Positions 52,730 to 63,440 of a DNA stretch of 64,000 nt are shown one piece after another. How positions within the stretch are numbered: the first letter of the stretch is position 1; each line of letters starts with the position of its first letter. Position numbers and translations under genes: made by a program. The DNA comes from Candidula unifasciata (Eukaryota > Mollusca > Gastropoda > Stylommatophora > Geomitridae): positions 286,001 to 350,000 of the forward strand of contig CAJHNH020002034.1 of the NCBI GenBank assembly GCA_905116865.2. Reading direction: 5' to 3'. The notes below the pieces were generated by a model that did not search any database, had not been told where the DNA came from, and was given only the letters and a program-made list of their open reading frames with translations.

Positions 52730-55650
52730 TTTTATGTCTTTACAATGTAAACAACAATATAGTTACAATACCTTTCTTTCAAAATACACACCTTAAAAAG
52801 AACAATATAAGTTCAATGTAATGAACTAGTAACTTGAATTAATAACTTAATGTCCCTGGGTATCAATACCAAACCTTACAATAAAGTGGATGTAACTCTT
52901 CCAACCACCAAGTCTATTACCAAATAATTCTATATATATATATATATACAGTTGATGTTTGAGAAGAAGAGATAATTAATATTTGTTTAGCTTATGGGAG
53001 AGTAAATCACTTAAGCACACTTGAGAAATTAGATATGACAGCAAGAAAAATGATCTATTATTTGATAAAGATTTAATAATCAACTAATAGAATGTTATAG
53101 CACTAGAGTAGATGTATTGGATTATCAAAGTGTTGATGTAGTGGACTATCAAAATATTTACCAAATAAATAACTAATTAATATGTAACAATGTTATAATA
53201 ATCCTGTGTAGCACAGTAGTTGGTTATAAAGTTTCAACTGATTATACCTTGTAAAATCACCAAAAAAAAAAAAAAAAAAATTGTCTTTATTGGCCGCACA
53301 GTCTGGGTATAATTAAATACTATTCTAAAAAAAAAAAAAATATTTGATTGAATTAGTCTTGATAATCGACTGTGATAGAGTAATCACTAATAGTCTCAAA
53401 TAATTGAATTATTTCACGTAATAACTACTAAATTCACTTGTTCAGTAAGATGCTTATTAAATTTGCAAAACTCAGTTACAATATATATGCAGAAACTAAA
53501 AAAAAAAAATAATTCTTATCCACCAATACCTTTAGTCTATATTAGAAATTAACAATAATACTATTCAACACAGATTAAATAAAGATATAGTGTTGAATCA
53601 ATTAGTGTATCACCAAATAATATTACAATGATCCTTCGTCAATCAACTAATGATTGACTTATTATTTTTGGTATACAATACAATTTCTATTAACCACAAC
53701 TATACTTTTGTTATAGTGATTATACTTGATGATGATCAAATGTGAATGGGTAGATCCAATGTTAAACTCAAATTGAAATAACCACTTGATAATGATGATG
53801 TGTATATGATTAATTATGGCACTTCCTGTTGATGGTGGTATTGAACTTCTGTGTAATATAACACCCACAACTTTGTAAATGAAGAAATAAAAAAAAATAT
53901 AGAATTTCAATACAATTTGCCAATATTTATAAATAAAAAGAAATAATGTAAAGAATAGTAGCAAAATACAAAATAATATCAAAAACACCAATATAACAAT
54001 ATTAACAAATAAAGTAGATGTCAATGAATGCACCGATATAATAAAATAAATGTCAATGAATGCACCAATGTAAATTATAAATAAATAAAAATAAATGTCA
54101 ATGAATGCACCAATGTAAATTATAAATAAATAAAATAAATGTCAATGACTGCACCAATGTAAATTATAAATAAATAATATTGATAATTATAATAAATAAC
54201 TGAATCACCAGAAAAATAAATCAAAAATAAAATTAATAATCAATGTATATTGTGTTGATCTAGTTGACTGTCCTGACGTTGACCTGAAGCTGGTTCTGCG
54301 ATGGCTGTTGCTTTCTTGAAGGTTGTTTCGTTGAAGTTTGTCTGTTGAATATGCTACTGCTAATTTTAAATACTAAAGAAATGATAATTTGATATGGTTA
54401 ATTGAAATTAACACAATAGTAATAATTTCATGAACTGGGCACTGAAACTAATTAAGACCGCACAGTTTATCTGCTCACACTAGTAATTTCGGCATTGAAT
54501 GCACACTAATTAAGGAATTGTTCAGTGAAGTATTTATTACAGAAACTGTATACTGTTTGTGGTACTGTTCACTGTACTATCGGTTTCATAAGCTGGATAT
54601 TTATCATTGAGTAGTTCAATTGCTAGCTACACCCTTCAATAGTACATTGTTAATTGTAGACACTAAAATAGTTCACTGCTAGCTACACACTTCAATAGTA
54701 CATTGTTAATTGTAGACACTAAAATAGTTCACTGCTAGCTACACACTTCAATAGTACATTGTTAATTGTAGACAAATAGTTCACTGCTAGCTACTGCTAC
54801 ACACTTCAATCAATACTTAGATTTGCACCGACCAATTTGATGCTTTTCCTGTCGACTGAATGTGTTTAGGACGTAGGAAAGCTTTATTGTTATCGCTTTC
54901 TTGTGATATGTGCGATTACACGATGAACTTGAAGCATCATTGATCACGAGACATTAATGAGTGCTGATCTTGAGGTTTTGTAGACTTGTCATACTGCAGT
55001 TTTCCTATTGACTGGTTTGCCACTACTGAAAATGTAGAGCTGCGACACAAATACCCAGTGTCAGAGCTGTGGTTCTTTTTGATTTCTGTACAGTTAACAC
55101 TCTACCCGGTGTTTCACTGTCTTTCTATGTTTTGAAAAACAGATCCGAAAAACAGGATCTGGTGTCGACGCTTCTCTGTGTTGTTCAGTGTAGATTTCCC
55201 ACTACACTTTACCACACTTTAGTCGGCAGCAAAATTTGATCAAACAACAAGGCTTCGGAAGTTTTGCAGAGGGGCAGCCCTAGTCTCACATCATCTCTGT
55301 GTAGACTTACGGTTGTATTCCTTCGCTACAATCAATGAATGCTCTTTGACACCGTCACTGTCTGCAATCTTTCCTTCGCATCTTAGTTGATTGTTGATTA
55401 CTTGGTCGAAACTTAAAACGTGGACTTGTCTATCAGTATTCAAAGCCTGGAATTTGTCCGAACGTTGTTCAATCTGTGAACTATCGAATATGGGTTGTTG
55501 TTATTTCGCCATCGATCTTCCCCGCTTACGTTCGTATGTTGAACTGGTACTACCTGACGTCAGGTTGATAACTAAACACCTTTCGATGTCTCAGATTTCT
55601 CTGTAGGAAACAACTTTCCTATCCTCAAATGTTTGGACGAGCGCCCATCT
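52730..55650 (-). other. Long untranslated leader of the Gmr1-like element
   Basis: AT-rich, non-coding, about 2.9 kb between the 5' LTR and the gag start. It contains internal tandem repeats: about 43 bases x4 (AAATAAATGTCAATGAATGC ..., 54005-54175) and about 54 bases x3-4 (AATAGTTCACTGCTAGCTAC ..., 54600-54800), plus A-runs at 53262-53280 and 53327-53341. Confidence 0.75.
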
Positions 55651-56374
55651 TGCGATGATTCTCTTTTATCTTCTACTGGCTCGCCTCATCGCACGCTCGC
55701 TGCCAACTCACAAAACCGACATCACACGACGAGCAGAAAAAATGGACGACTGGGAAACAACACTATACTGTTCCAGTACTTTAATCTTCCACTCGCGGCT
55801 TACACAGCCGGCACATGAACTTGACAACTGTCCAGGCACACATTATAATGCAAGAATCAATTATTACCTTCAAGCAGAAATCCCAATCGATTTACACTAA
55901 CATCGTAACGAAACACAACAGCTGTCCTGACGGATGCACTCAGACGACCGGCAGACATATTACTGGCCAGCTTTCTTCGCCAAGTTGGACTGGAACAAAT
56001 TCACTCAAAAACATCTGCTGAATTCACACATCATCCACCGCTGTCCATGCACACTGTTCCTGGGTCCAAAACGAGACTGCCCACAAACCTTTTCCTCGTT
56101 ATTATATAGCCCTCTGATCTATCCTATTCTAGAATATTCTGGATTCATTCTCACGAATTTTCCCACTGTTGAAAGTCGTGTCTGGCCCGTGATAATTCAC
56201 ATTTCACACAGATCCTGTGAACAATCATGTTTCACATAAAACCTGACTTTCAGATGTCTCATGAAACTCAAGACATAAATCTCGTGTTCTCAACCAGTCA
56301 AAACATTCGTCTTACATCTATTACTGACGTCATCTATCGGGCATAAATTAATGAGGAGAAAATGACTCACTACA
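55651..56374 (-). repeat. 5' LTR of the Gmr1-like element
   Basis: 724 bases; partner of 48286-48991. It begins (plus strand) TGCGATGATTCTC and ends CACTACA next to the AGCAT target duplication. Confidence 0.95.
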
Positions 56375-56424
56375 AGCATTGATCCCACAGCGGAAATTTG
56401 TAGGTTGTTGAACATGGAAAACTA

Positions 56425-56890
56425 AGAATATTTTAAAACTAATGGAAAAGAGAAGCAACAAAAATCACTGACTTGCAGAGAGAAAGAGAATGCTGTCATG
56501 TTGTGTAGAATCTGTGTTGTTATATGCATGGGAACATAAACAATAGGTAGACCAGCTTAAAAACATTTACTCGCGGCGGACATGTGGTTTCTGAGAAGAG
56601 TGCACAAAAATATCATAATATGATAGAAAACAAATGAACAGTCCTGTTGAAGACAGATGAAAGGAATTGATATATATATGAGAAAGAATGGACTTGAGAA
56701 CTTGCTAACAACTGTCAAGATCGATGGAGACAGAGAGCAAGAGGAAGACAAAGTGATAAATATGTGGATGGCCAAGCCAAATGGGTCCAGTAAGATAAAA
56801 ACTATAAACTGATTGATGATTCTGGTGATCATGTGGGATGGCGAAACATGGGAGCCTACCTGGCACATGATAGTGGTGATAAATCCTACT
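56425..56890 (+). pseudogene. Non-LTR retrotransposon RT C-terminus (family 1, copy 3)
   Basis: Degraded but recognisable: ESVLLYAWEH, SRRTCGF-EE, MRKNGLENLLTTVKIDG, DKVINMWMAK. This follows the same order as 13640-14292 (LLYCSESW, EMWFLRRM, MRRETLENIVTTGKI). Many stops. Confidence 0.65.
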
Positions 56891-56931
56891 GCAGGATACA
56901 TTTTGATGCAATTATTTAAAAAAAAAGATCT

Positions 56932-57462
56932 ATGAAAAGGACGAAAGCCCAAACGTCAAGAAGAGAGAAAAAAAGAGAGAAGATCCTTAACTTAACAGAA
57001 AAACAACCAATCACAAGAGACAGTGCTGAAGACAAGGAAGCGGGAAGCTCAGGCTCAGTGGAGTCCTCAGAAACGTCAACCATGACACCAACTCAAACCA
57101 CGGAGATACATACCTCTTTAAATAAAGAGACTGACACGGCAGTGGGTGACAACCTCGAGGCCACTCAAACGGAAACATCCGATACTGTGGAGGCCGGAGA
57201 AATCTGCGCCACGCAAAACGACAAAACTCCAGATCCAGAGGGAGACAACGAACAACAACAAAACTGCCAAAACTACCCAGACAGTGAACTAATCATCAGT
57301 ACCACCGAGGACGAGGGTGAGACTATGAATGACAGTTTGTCTGAGACTCTTTCAGAGTCCACCGATGCAAAGTCGGAGGACAGCATGGCGGATATCCTTT
57401 CAGACTCCACTCTTTCTTCTCAGGGGAACCCAGGTTCTCCAGGAGGTCAAGAGACTGTGTAA
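56932..57462 (+). CDS. Hypothetical, possibly C-terminal part of a LINE ORF1
   Basis: An open frame of 176 residues (ATG 56932, TAA follows 57459). A basic start (MKRTKAQTSRREKKREK) is followed by a long acidic, Ser/Thr/Glu-rich disordered region ending SSQGNPGSPGGQETV. Its codon content is unlike the repeats around it, so it was probably coding. It stands about 230 bases before the ORF2 of an L1/Tx1-type LINE on the same strand, so it may be the tail of that element's ORF1, but I see no RNA-binding or zinc-knuckle motif. It could be unrelated. Confidence 0.45.
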   Translation: MKRTKAQTSRREKKREKILNLTEKQPITRDSAEDKEAGSSGSVESSETSTMTPTQTTEIHTSLNKETDTAVGDNLEATQTETSDTVEAGEICATQNDKTPDPEGDNEQQQNCQNYPDSELIISTTEDEGETMNDSLSETLSESTDAKSEDSMADILSDSTLSSQGNPGSPGGQETV

Positions 57463-57473
57463 CTCTCAATACG

Positions 57474-57612
57474 GTTTTCCATTATATGATGAACACTGAT
57501 GTGACTCCATTATATGATGAACACTGATGTGACTCCAGTATATGATGAACACTGATGTGACTCCATTATATGATGAACACTGATGTGACGCCAGTATATG
57601 ATGAACACTGAT
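57474..57612. repeat. 28-bp tandem repeat, 5 units
   Basis: ATTATATGATGAACACTGAT plus GTGACTCC, between the 176-residue frame and the LINE ORF2 start; possibly an inter-ORF repeat of that LINE. Confidence 0.95.
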
Positions 57613-57692
57613 ATGATACTCTCCACCATCTCATTTTAGGAGTTTAATAATTTTATATTTAAAATTTAATTTTACCTTATTTATTTTGTAAA

Positions 57693-59218
57693 ATGGAGAC
57701 TAGTATACGCATCTTGAGTGTCAACATATTCGGTTTTCAAACAAAACTACAACACATCAAACAATTAATACATAAACATAAACCAGATTTTTTACTAATA
57801 CAAGAAGCAAACATCACAACAAACTGGCCGGCAGCAAGAATAACATCCTAATTAGGTCTTTGCAACTCTGTCTTTAATCTCGCAAAACAAACAAGGGCCT
57901 CCACAAAAACAATACTAGCCAGTTTTTTACGAAACGTTAGAAAACACTACTACAAAAATATAAAGGGACAAACATAATACTTGCAGGGGATTTTAACTGT
58001 GTCCTGACGGAGGAAGATGCAGAGGGGAGAGACGTCCGGACACAGTTAAGACGAACTGCAAAAGATACACTATATCAATTAGATACACTCCAAAACATAA
58101 TAACATCCAACAAACTTAAAGACTCATTTAGAAATAAATATCCAAAAAGTACAGACACAACACACGAAAACCCAGGAGGAACAAGCCAAGCTAGACTAGA
58201 CAGAATATACATACCAGAATCACATCACATAGTAGAGGTAGCTCACCTAGAGGAAACACTCAAGTTCACAGACCATAAAGGCATTCTAGCACACATAACC
58301 ACAAATAGCACACATACAACACACAATACAAGATCACCACACTGGATATTCAATAACACACTATTAAAGGATGAGAAATACATAAAATATATGACACAAC
58401 ATCTATTAAATTACACTAACATCATACCGGCAACAAATATAGAAGACTTTTGGGACAACCTCAAAATTTCCATCAGAAATAGAACACAGAGACTAGCATA
58501 CACCCAACACAGAAGAAGATTGACCAATGAGAAACACATAATAGATGCAATTAAACTAACCAAAGAACAAGACGCACACTCACCACATTTACACATTTTG
58601 GAGACACAGTGGGAAACATACCAAGAATATAAGTATGCAGGAGCATCACTGAAAACAAAACTGCCACCAAGAAACACACCAAACATACAAGATATTAAAA
58701 TAGAAAACAATATACAGCAAAGTAAAAACATAACTAAAATAGTAGACACAAAAGGACAAATACAGACAGACCCAACTAAAATAAATAATGCCTTTAATGA
58801 ACACTATGAAACACTTTTCAAAGAAGAACCAACAGACACTCAAATACAGGACAACTTTTTGAAATACACCAAAAAGTTAACAGACAATGAAAAAGAAACA
58901 TTAGAAGCAGACATCACACTAGCAGAGATAACACAGACACTCAAAACAATGAACAAAAACAAAACACCAGGTCCTCCTGGATGGCATTACAGTGGAATTT
59001 TTCCAACATTTCTTTTCTATCTTAGGACCTCTACTCCTCCAAGTATACCACGGCTCTTTTAATAGACAAAAATTACCACACAGCTTTAACACATCATACA
59101 TAACCTTGATTCATAAAGACAGTACAGACAAAACACTATTAAAAAATTACAGGCCTATATCCTTATTAAATATAGACTATAAGATTTTAGCCAAAACTTT
59201 ATCAAATAAATTAGGGCC
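57693..59218 (+). mobile_element. L1/Tx1-type LINE ORF2, truncated
   Basis: It starts with the APE endonuclease at ATG 57693 (SIRILSVNIFGFQTKLQHIK, KPDFLLIQEANI). A deletion or shift follows, then LAGDFNCVLTEEDAEGRDVR, ARLDRIYIPE and FTDHKGILAHIT (58000-58320), the endonuclease catalytic motifs. 58391-59062 is one open frame of 223 residues linking to RT, with LKTMNKNKTPGPPGWHY. The next frame continues LGPLLLQVYHGSFNRQKLPH, YITLIHKDSTDKTLLKNYRP and ISLLNIDYKILAKTLSNKLG. The sequence then changes abruptly at about 59218. The GDFN, TPGxDG and NYRPISLLN(x)DYK motifs are those of L1/Tx1-type elements. Confidence 0.88.
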
Positions 59219-60100
59219 TGCTTCCTCTGATTGTTTTTGCCTCTGGCCATGGTTGTTTAATCGGGCTGGCAAGGCTGTACTGATCGGGCTGCTGTTGAAA
59301 GCTCGATCCCTGCAGAGTCGGCAAGGCTTGTTAAGTGCTCTGAAAAGAACACCAAGCGTGCTTTCTCCACAGTTCAGCAGACAATCGTTGGTATATGGTG
59401 CGGATAACGGGCTGCCAAAACTCCACCCGTAACGCCGAATGTGCGATAACCAGTCAAGGCAGACTCAGCCGAATGTCAAGCGAATAAGTATCAAGTATCT
59501 GGTTTTCGAGAATCGGGCCACGAATGGAGAGTCAGCGATCGAGCGGAAGACGAGAGGTGTGTACGACTGGGCTGTATGCGCTGCGTGTGTGTTGATTGAT
59601 GAGGTTGCCCATGTGTATTTGAAATGCTCACGTCATGCGCAATTTGTGGAGATAAGGCGTAGAGTGCCCAACATGTTATTAGCCATTAGGTTCGACAAGA
59701 GTCGAGTGTGGCGGAATTACGAGGACGCGGATGGTGCTGGGCCTCGTGGTGATACTGAATCGGTTGTGTGCCGAGAGACCAGTAGGCTAGAGCCAGGTCT
59801 CATGTTATCATTTATAGGTTAAAGTGGCCAACAGGAATGGCACGTAACAGAGAAGAAGAATCTTTCATGGGTGGCTATGTGGGATGCGTAGTACCACTAG
59901 TGAAACAGGCACGGGGTTTTGAGAAGGCTACCGGTGATCCTAGGAGGGGGCGGCAGGTCGAAAGCGAATGTTGTGGCCTCACGCCTAGTCGAGGTGATGT
60001 GTTATCTTTTATGTGACACCGCCTTTGTAGCATATTATAATGTATAAGTGCAGCACTAGATCGATAGTGTGGGAGAATTTTTTGTTGAGACTGGGAGTGA
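59219..60100 (+). pseudogene. Unclassified retroelement-like 3' fragment
   Basis: GC-richer than its neighbours. A 127-codon frame (59439-59822) contains CAACVLIDEVAHVYLKCSRH then IRRRVPNMLL. It is a Cys2-His-Cys arrangement like the zinc-knuckle-like tail (CxxCxxxxExxxHxLxxCxxY) of some LINE ORF2 proteins. No RT domain is next to it. The remainder to 60100 has no recognisable feature. Confidence 0.4.
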
Positions 60101-60252
60101 TAAGACATTGGGAACGTTTTAGAGGCTTTACAAGGAGATGCTCAAGAAAGATCGGCCCAGAGTGGTAGGAGCAATTCATAGAGATGACGGTATGCTATTA
60201 ACTACAAACAAAGAGAAGGGGGAGGCTTTCATAAAGAGTTTCATTTCACAGA
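60100..60252 (+). pseudogene. RNase H-type LINE, copy E, left piece
   Basis: Plus-strand reading RLYKEMLKKDRPRVVGAIHR, DDGMLLTTNKEKGEAFIKSF and TDHDDG is the linker between endonuclease and RT. It is interrupted by an opposite-strand fragment of the same family and resumes at 61035 (ENRDRVREDLAAILKNKP). Confidence 0.7.
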
Positions 60253-61034
60253 CAGACCACGATGATGGTTGATTGATTGATTTGATTCAAGAACCGACAT
60301 CACAGCACTCGGGGCATTCCCATAAGCGCTCCGTCCCCATCTTCAACAACCAGCGAAGAGTTCTGATACTAATGGTGCCAGTATCATTCTGATTAAACGT
60401 CCGTCTTGCCTTTCATCTTAGCTTCGAGCATCTGCCAGAACCTCTCGTCACTCCCAACAGCATCAATCTTACCAGACTGTGGTGATCAATCTGCTCCTCA
60501 GAACTGTACAAGCTTTCCCACAAGGCACTAATCAAGTCTGCCTTATCGTGCATCAGTATTCCACCAAGCTGTGCAGAGCCAGTCATTCTGTCTGCCTGTT
60601 TATTTCCCAACACACCTTCATACCCTGGTGAAAAAATCCAGACAATACTCCTCGCCCGTGTCCATGGCAGCGAGGTATGCCACTCTGCACGAAGCATACC
60701 TGTCCTGATCTTCCTCAGCATGCTTTCTGAGTCAGTTACAATCACGACGTGTGTGTGTGTCATGTTCTCTGGCCAGCGGAAAGCTTGGCTCTCCTGCGCC
60801 AAACGTCGACCATTAACTTTTGCTAAGAAACCCCAAGCACTTCTGTTGTCTCTTGACACTGAACTGTCTGTGTAAATGATCAAATCTTCTGTGCGTGCAT
60901 TATCTTGAAATAATTGCTAAATTTCCACCTTTGTGGCACCTGCTGACCAGTCTCTGCGTTCCCGGCTCAGTGTGATTATGACCCTACACAAGTCTGACTG
61001 TTCAGGTGGCACTTTGACCAACTCCTCTCCTCGT
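60253..61034 (-). mobile_element. RNase H-bearing LINE, fragment D (family 2)
   Basis: The 3' end starts at 60253 with a TTGATTGATTGATTTGATTC tail, then CATCACAGCACTCGGGGCAT. On the minus strand 60413-60883 is an open 156-residue frame with a good RNase H: IIYTDSSVSRDNRSAWGFLA, VIVTDSESMLRK, VWIFSPGYEGVLGNKQADRM. The three catalytic acidic positions (D of YTD, D of TDS, D of ADR) are visible. It is preceded by EELVKVPPEQSDLCRVIITL and GATKVEI. It is the best-preserved RNase H in the window. Confidence 0.88.
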
Positions 61035-61475
61035 CTAATGTTCTCAAGGATGGAGAAAACAGAGATAGAGTTAGAGAAGATCTGGCAGCCATCTTAAAGA
61101 ACAAACCTTATGAAGAAACTATACAGGTGGTAGATGTAAAACGTGTTATGACAAGGGCGAAAGACACTGCGCCCTGGCCCGACGGGGTTATATTCCCACG
61201 TGAAAGACATGAGTGATACAGACCTGTTAGAGATGACTGTTTGCTTCAATAAGAGCATAAGGACAGCTTCAGTATCAGAGGAGTGGATGCACAGCTACTT
61301 TATTCCACTTCCTAGACCTGGCAAGAATCATTCAACACTCGGGGGCTTTAGGATCATAACCCTACAAAACACCTTTGGTAAAGTGCTGGAGAAGATAGTG
61401 GTGGGTAAGCTACAAGAATTTCGCAGATTGTGGAGATGCATGATCGCCCACGCCAGTCAGCAAGGCACCTGATGA
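61035..61475 (+). pseudogene. RNase H-type LINE, copy E, right piece (RT N-terminus)
   Basis: LAAILKNKPYEETIQ, RVMTRAKDTAPWPDGVIFP, then after a shift VKDMSDTDLLEMTVCFNKSI, EEWMHSYFIPLPRPGKNHST and FRIITLQNTFGKVLEKIVVG. These match copies A and C in the RT N-terminal region. The sequence ends at about 61475 in a truncated reading frame. Confidence 0.82.
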
Positions 61476-61506
61476 TGATAAAGATGGCTGCAGGTTTGCC
61501 ATATTT

Positions 61507-61995
61507 TGTTTAACCATTAGTTAGTTAGTTAGTTAGTTAGTCTTTCCTCTTGTGTCGAGTGCGGCACATAGGGCAGAGGTCGTGACTCTCCATGCACGGC
61601 GGTCCGTTGCAATCCGTTGTAGGTCTTGGATGTTTGAGTGGCCCATGAGCGAGCCTTCCCTGATGATAGTTCTACGTAGGGTTTCCCTTGGTCTTCCACG
61701 AGATCTTTTCCCCTGTGGTGTCCAAATGAGGGCTTGGTAAGGAAGTCTTGATTTATCCATTCTAAGGACGTGGTCGACATAGTTCCAGCGGCGTTTTCGT
61801 ATAAAATTAGACACATACTCTTGCCTGGATTCTTGCCTTATTTGTGTATTGGTTCGGAAATCTGACCATTTGAAATTTAGTATTCTTCTAAGGCATTTAT
61901 TTTCAAAACTGTCTAATTTTGTGTCTAGAGTTTTCGTTGATTTTCAACTCTCGCATCCATAGGTTAGTACTGGAATCACACAAGAATTGTTTAAC
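61507..61995 (-). pseudogene. LINE ORF2 C-terminus (family 4), minus strand
   Basis: On the minus strand, KCLRRILNFKWSDFRTNTQI then a 93-residue open frame: FIRKRRWNYVDHVLRMDKSR, PYQALIWTPQGKRSRGRPRE, and DRRAWRVTTSALCAALDTRG. RRWxxxGHVLRM ... GRPxxTWRR ... DRxxWRxxxAALC is the C-terminal signature of several non-LTR retrotransposons. A (TTAG)n tail lies at 61516-61540. Confidence 0.85.
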
Positions 61996-62029
61996 CATAG
62001 ACTCCACAAATTAGGTGTATTTGAAATTG

Positions 62030-62440
62030 AGTTGACTTAACATATGGGCTGGCGTATTTTGGCATGTTGTGGGTTTTCCTGGCCTTTCTAAACAAGACAT
62101 GGTGCCATTTCGGTGGTTTGAAATGAATTATGTCCGTATTCCATAGTTGTGAATTTCAAGCTGTACGATAGGCATGGCCAATACGCCACCTTTTTATTTG
62201 GGGGTGCCTAGCTGACCATGTTCTTAGTGCACTTATATTCATGGCGAGGCGCACACGCCGTCTGGAGGTGACACGTTCAATTCCCGGCACGGTAACTATA
62301 GCTTTCGATTTTTATGTTGTCAAGTCTGTTCTTCTATCTTTCTACTTCTTTCTATAAGTGCCGATCAATACACATTCTGTTACTTGATTAATTCTAAAAC
62401 TTCAAAAGGGAGACAAGTGCTCTAAATGACCGTTAGTCTT
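62030..62440 (+). mobile_element. Unassigned, with a tRNA-like SINE head at about 62250-62300
   Basis: TGGCGAGGCGC-type A-box-like word and CGTTCAATTCCCGGC, one mismatch from a B box, suggest an old SINE head. The rest is unrecognised. Confidence 0.35.
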
Positions 62441-62444
62441 GGGA

Positions 62445-62770
62445 CAGAGTCCCTCTGTCAGCATGAACAGCAAAGGTAAAAGCCGAAAAACTCTAGACAG
62501 TATGATAACCAATAGAAGATGGAAATGGCTTGGCCACGCTATGAGAATGAATCCTTATATACCCGCCAAAACAGCTCTCACATAGACACCAGAGGAAAAA
62601 AGAAAGAAGGGGCGTCCAAAAACAACATGGAGATGAAAGGTTGAGAGTGACCTGAGTGTGGCATCTCTAGCATGGAAAACTGCACTGAAGATTATACAAG
62701 ACAGGAAAGCATGGAAAATCCTCTTTGAAGCCTCGTGTGCCACTAGGCACAAAGAGAAATGATGACTGAT
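62445..62770 (+). pseudogene. LINE ORF2 C-terminus (family 4), plus strand
   Basis: LDSMITNRRWKWLGHAMRMN, PAKTALT, stop, TPEEKRKKGRPKTTWR, DRKAWKILFEASCATRHKEK, then ATGATGACTGATGATG tail. Same signature as 61507-61995 in opposite orientation, with two stops. Confidence 0.82.
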
Positions 62771-62789
62771 GATGTACTTCGACACAAGG

Positions 62790-63000
62790 CATTTAAAGAG
62801 TTGGCCACTTCCACCTTTACTTGCCTAATAATGCAGTTAGTGATGCTGTAGTTGAGAGAATATTTTCTCTTGTTACTTTAGTTAAATCAAAAGCAAGAAA
62901 TAAAATACAAGATTTTCTTGATGCAGTTGTGAGAACTGTTGATAGCGAACATAATGTTGCAAAGACGTCACCCCACCTGAGAGAATGCTGAAAGATTTCA
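62790..63000 (+). pseudogene. hAT transposase dimerisation-domain fragment
   Basis: The plus strand reads PNNAVSDAVVERIFSLVTLV, KSKARNKIQDFLDAVVRT, then a stop at about 62990. It matches the C-terminal dimerisation region of hAT transposases (E-R-x-FS-x-x-x-x-x-K-x-x-x-R-N). No other hAT domain is present nearby. Confidence 0.7.
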
Positions 63001-63057
63001 CATCTGAAAAGCTAAACGCTGTATCTTCCAGTTATTCCAGTGAAGATGACAGTCAGA

Positions 63058-63440
63058 TCCTTTGGAAATTTTCTCAAAGTTATGCCGGTCTGTTGGGAAA
63101 TGAGCAGGCAGATAGACTGGCCGGTTCTGCCCCACTTGGTGGTAAACTGATGTAAGACAAGCTGGATATTGTGAGGCTCCTTTGGGAGCGAGTGAACAGT
63201 GCCGATGAACAGATAGATTATAACGGTTTGATAAGAATGGCACTTAGAGGAGTAACAGTTAGAGGTTTTGGCCGACGCTCGAAATTTAGGGAAAAGGTAA
63301 GACGGATTTACAATCAGACAGTTACTGGTACCATCTGAATTTTAACTCGTCCCTTGCTGCTGGAGATGGTGCCGGAGCGCTTATGGGGATATCGATTCTT
63401 CATTCAACATTGACAGTCAGGAATCCAATCTTCTTCTTTC
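63058..63440 (+). mobile_element. RNase H-bearing LINE, fragment F (family 2), 3' end
   Basis: The plus strand reads YAGLLGNEQADRLAGSAPLG, stop, DKLDIVRLLWERVNSADEQI, LIRMALRGVTVRGFGRRSKF, then the family 3' UTR (GATGGTGCCGGAGCGCTTAT, GGGGATATCGATTCTTCATT). It matches the C-terminus of fragment D, which has the GNKQADR and SSEEQIDHHSLVRL motifs. Confidence 0.82.

Larger units (their letters stand above)
48281..56379 (-). mobile_element. Gmr1-like Ty3/gypsy LTR retrotransposon, internally deleted
   Basis: Element 48286-56374 is flanked by AGCAT (48281-48285, 56375-56379) inside the 37-bp array. It has two terminal direct repeats (48286-48991 and 55651-56374, TG...CA). On the minus strand, a purine tract (GAGTGGGGGGGAGAA, 48992-49006) directly precedes the 3' LTR, and TGGGCGCTCGTCC, a possible primer site, lies three bases after the 5' LTR. 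The coding order on the minus strand is gag-protease (52729-50195), an integrase C-terminal remnant (about 50090-50005), then RNase H (about 49950-49675). Most of integrase and all of reverse transcriptase are missing. No integrase follows the RNase H. Confidence 0.93.

Noticed and set aside
53662..54033. 123-codon minus frame, very hydrophobic
   Set aside because: Lies in the AT-rich untranslated leader of the LTR element; composition alone explains the hydrophobic peptide, with no envelope-like features.
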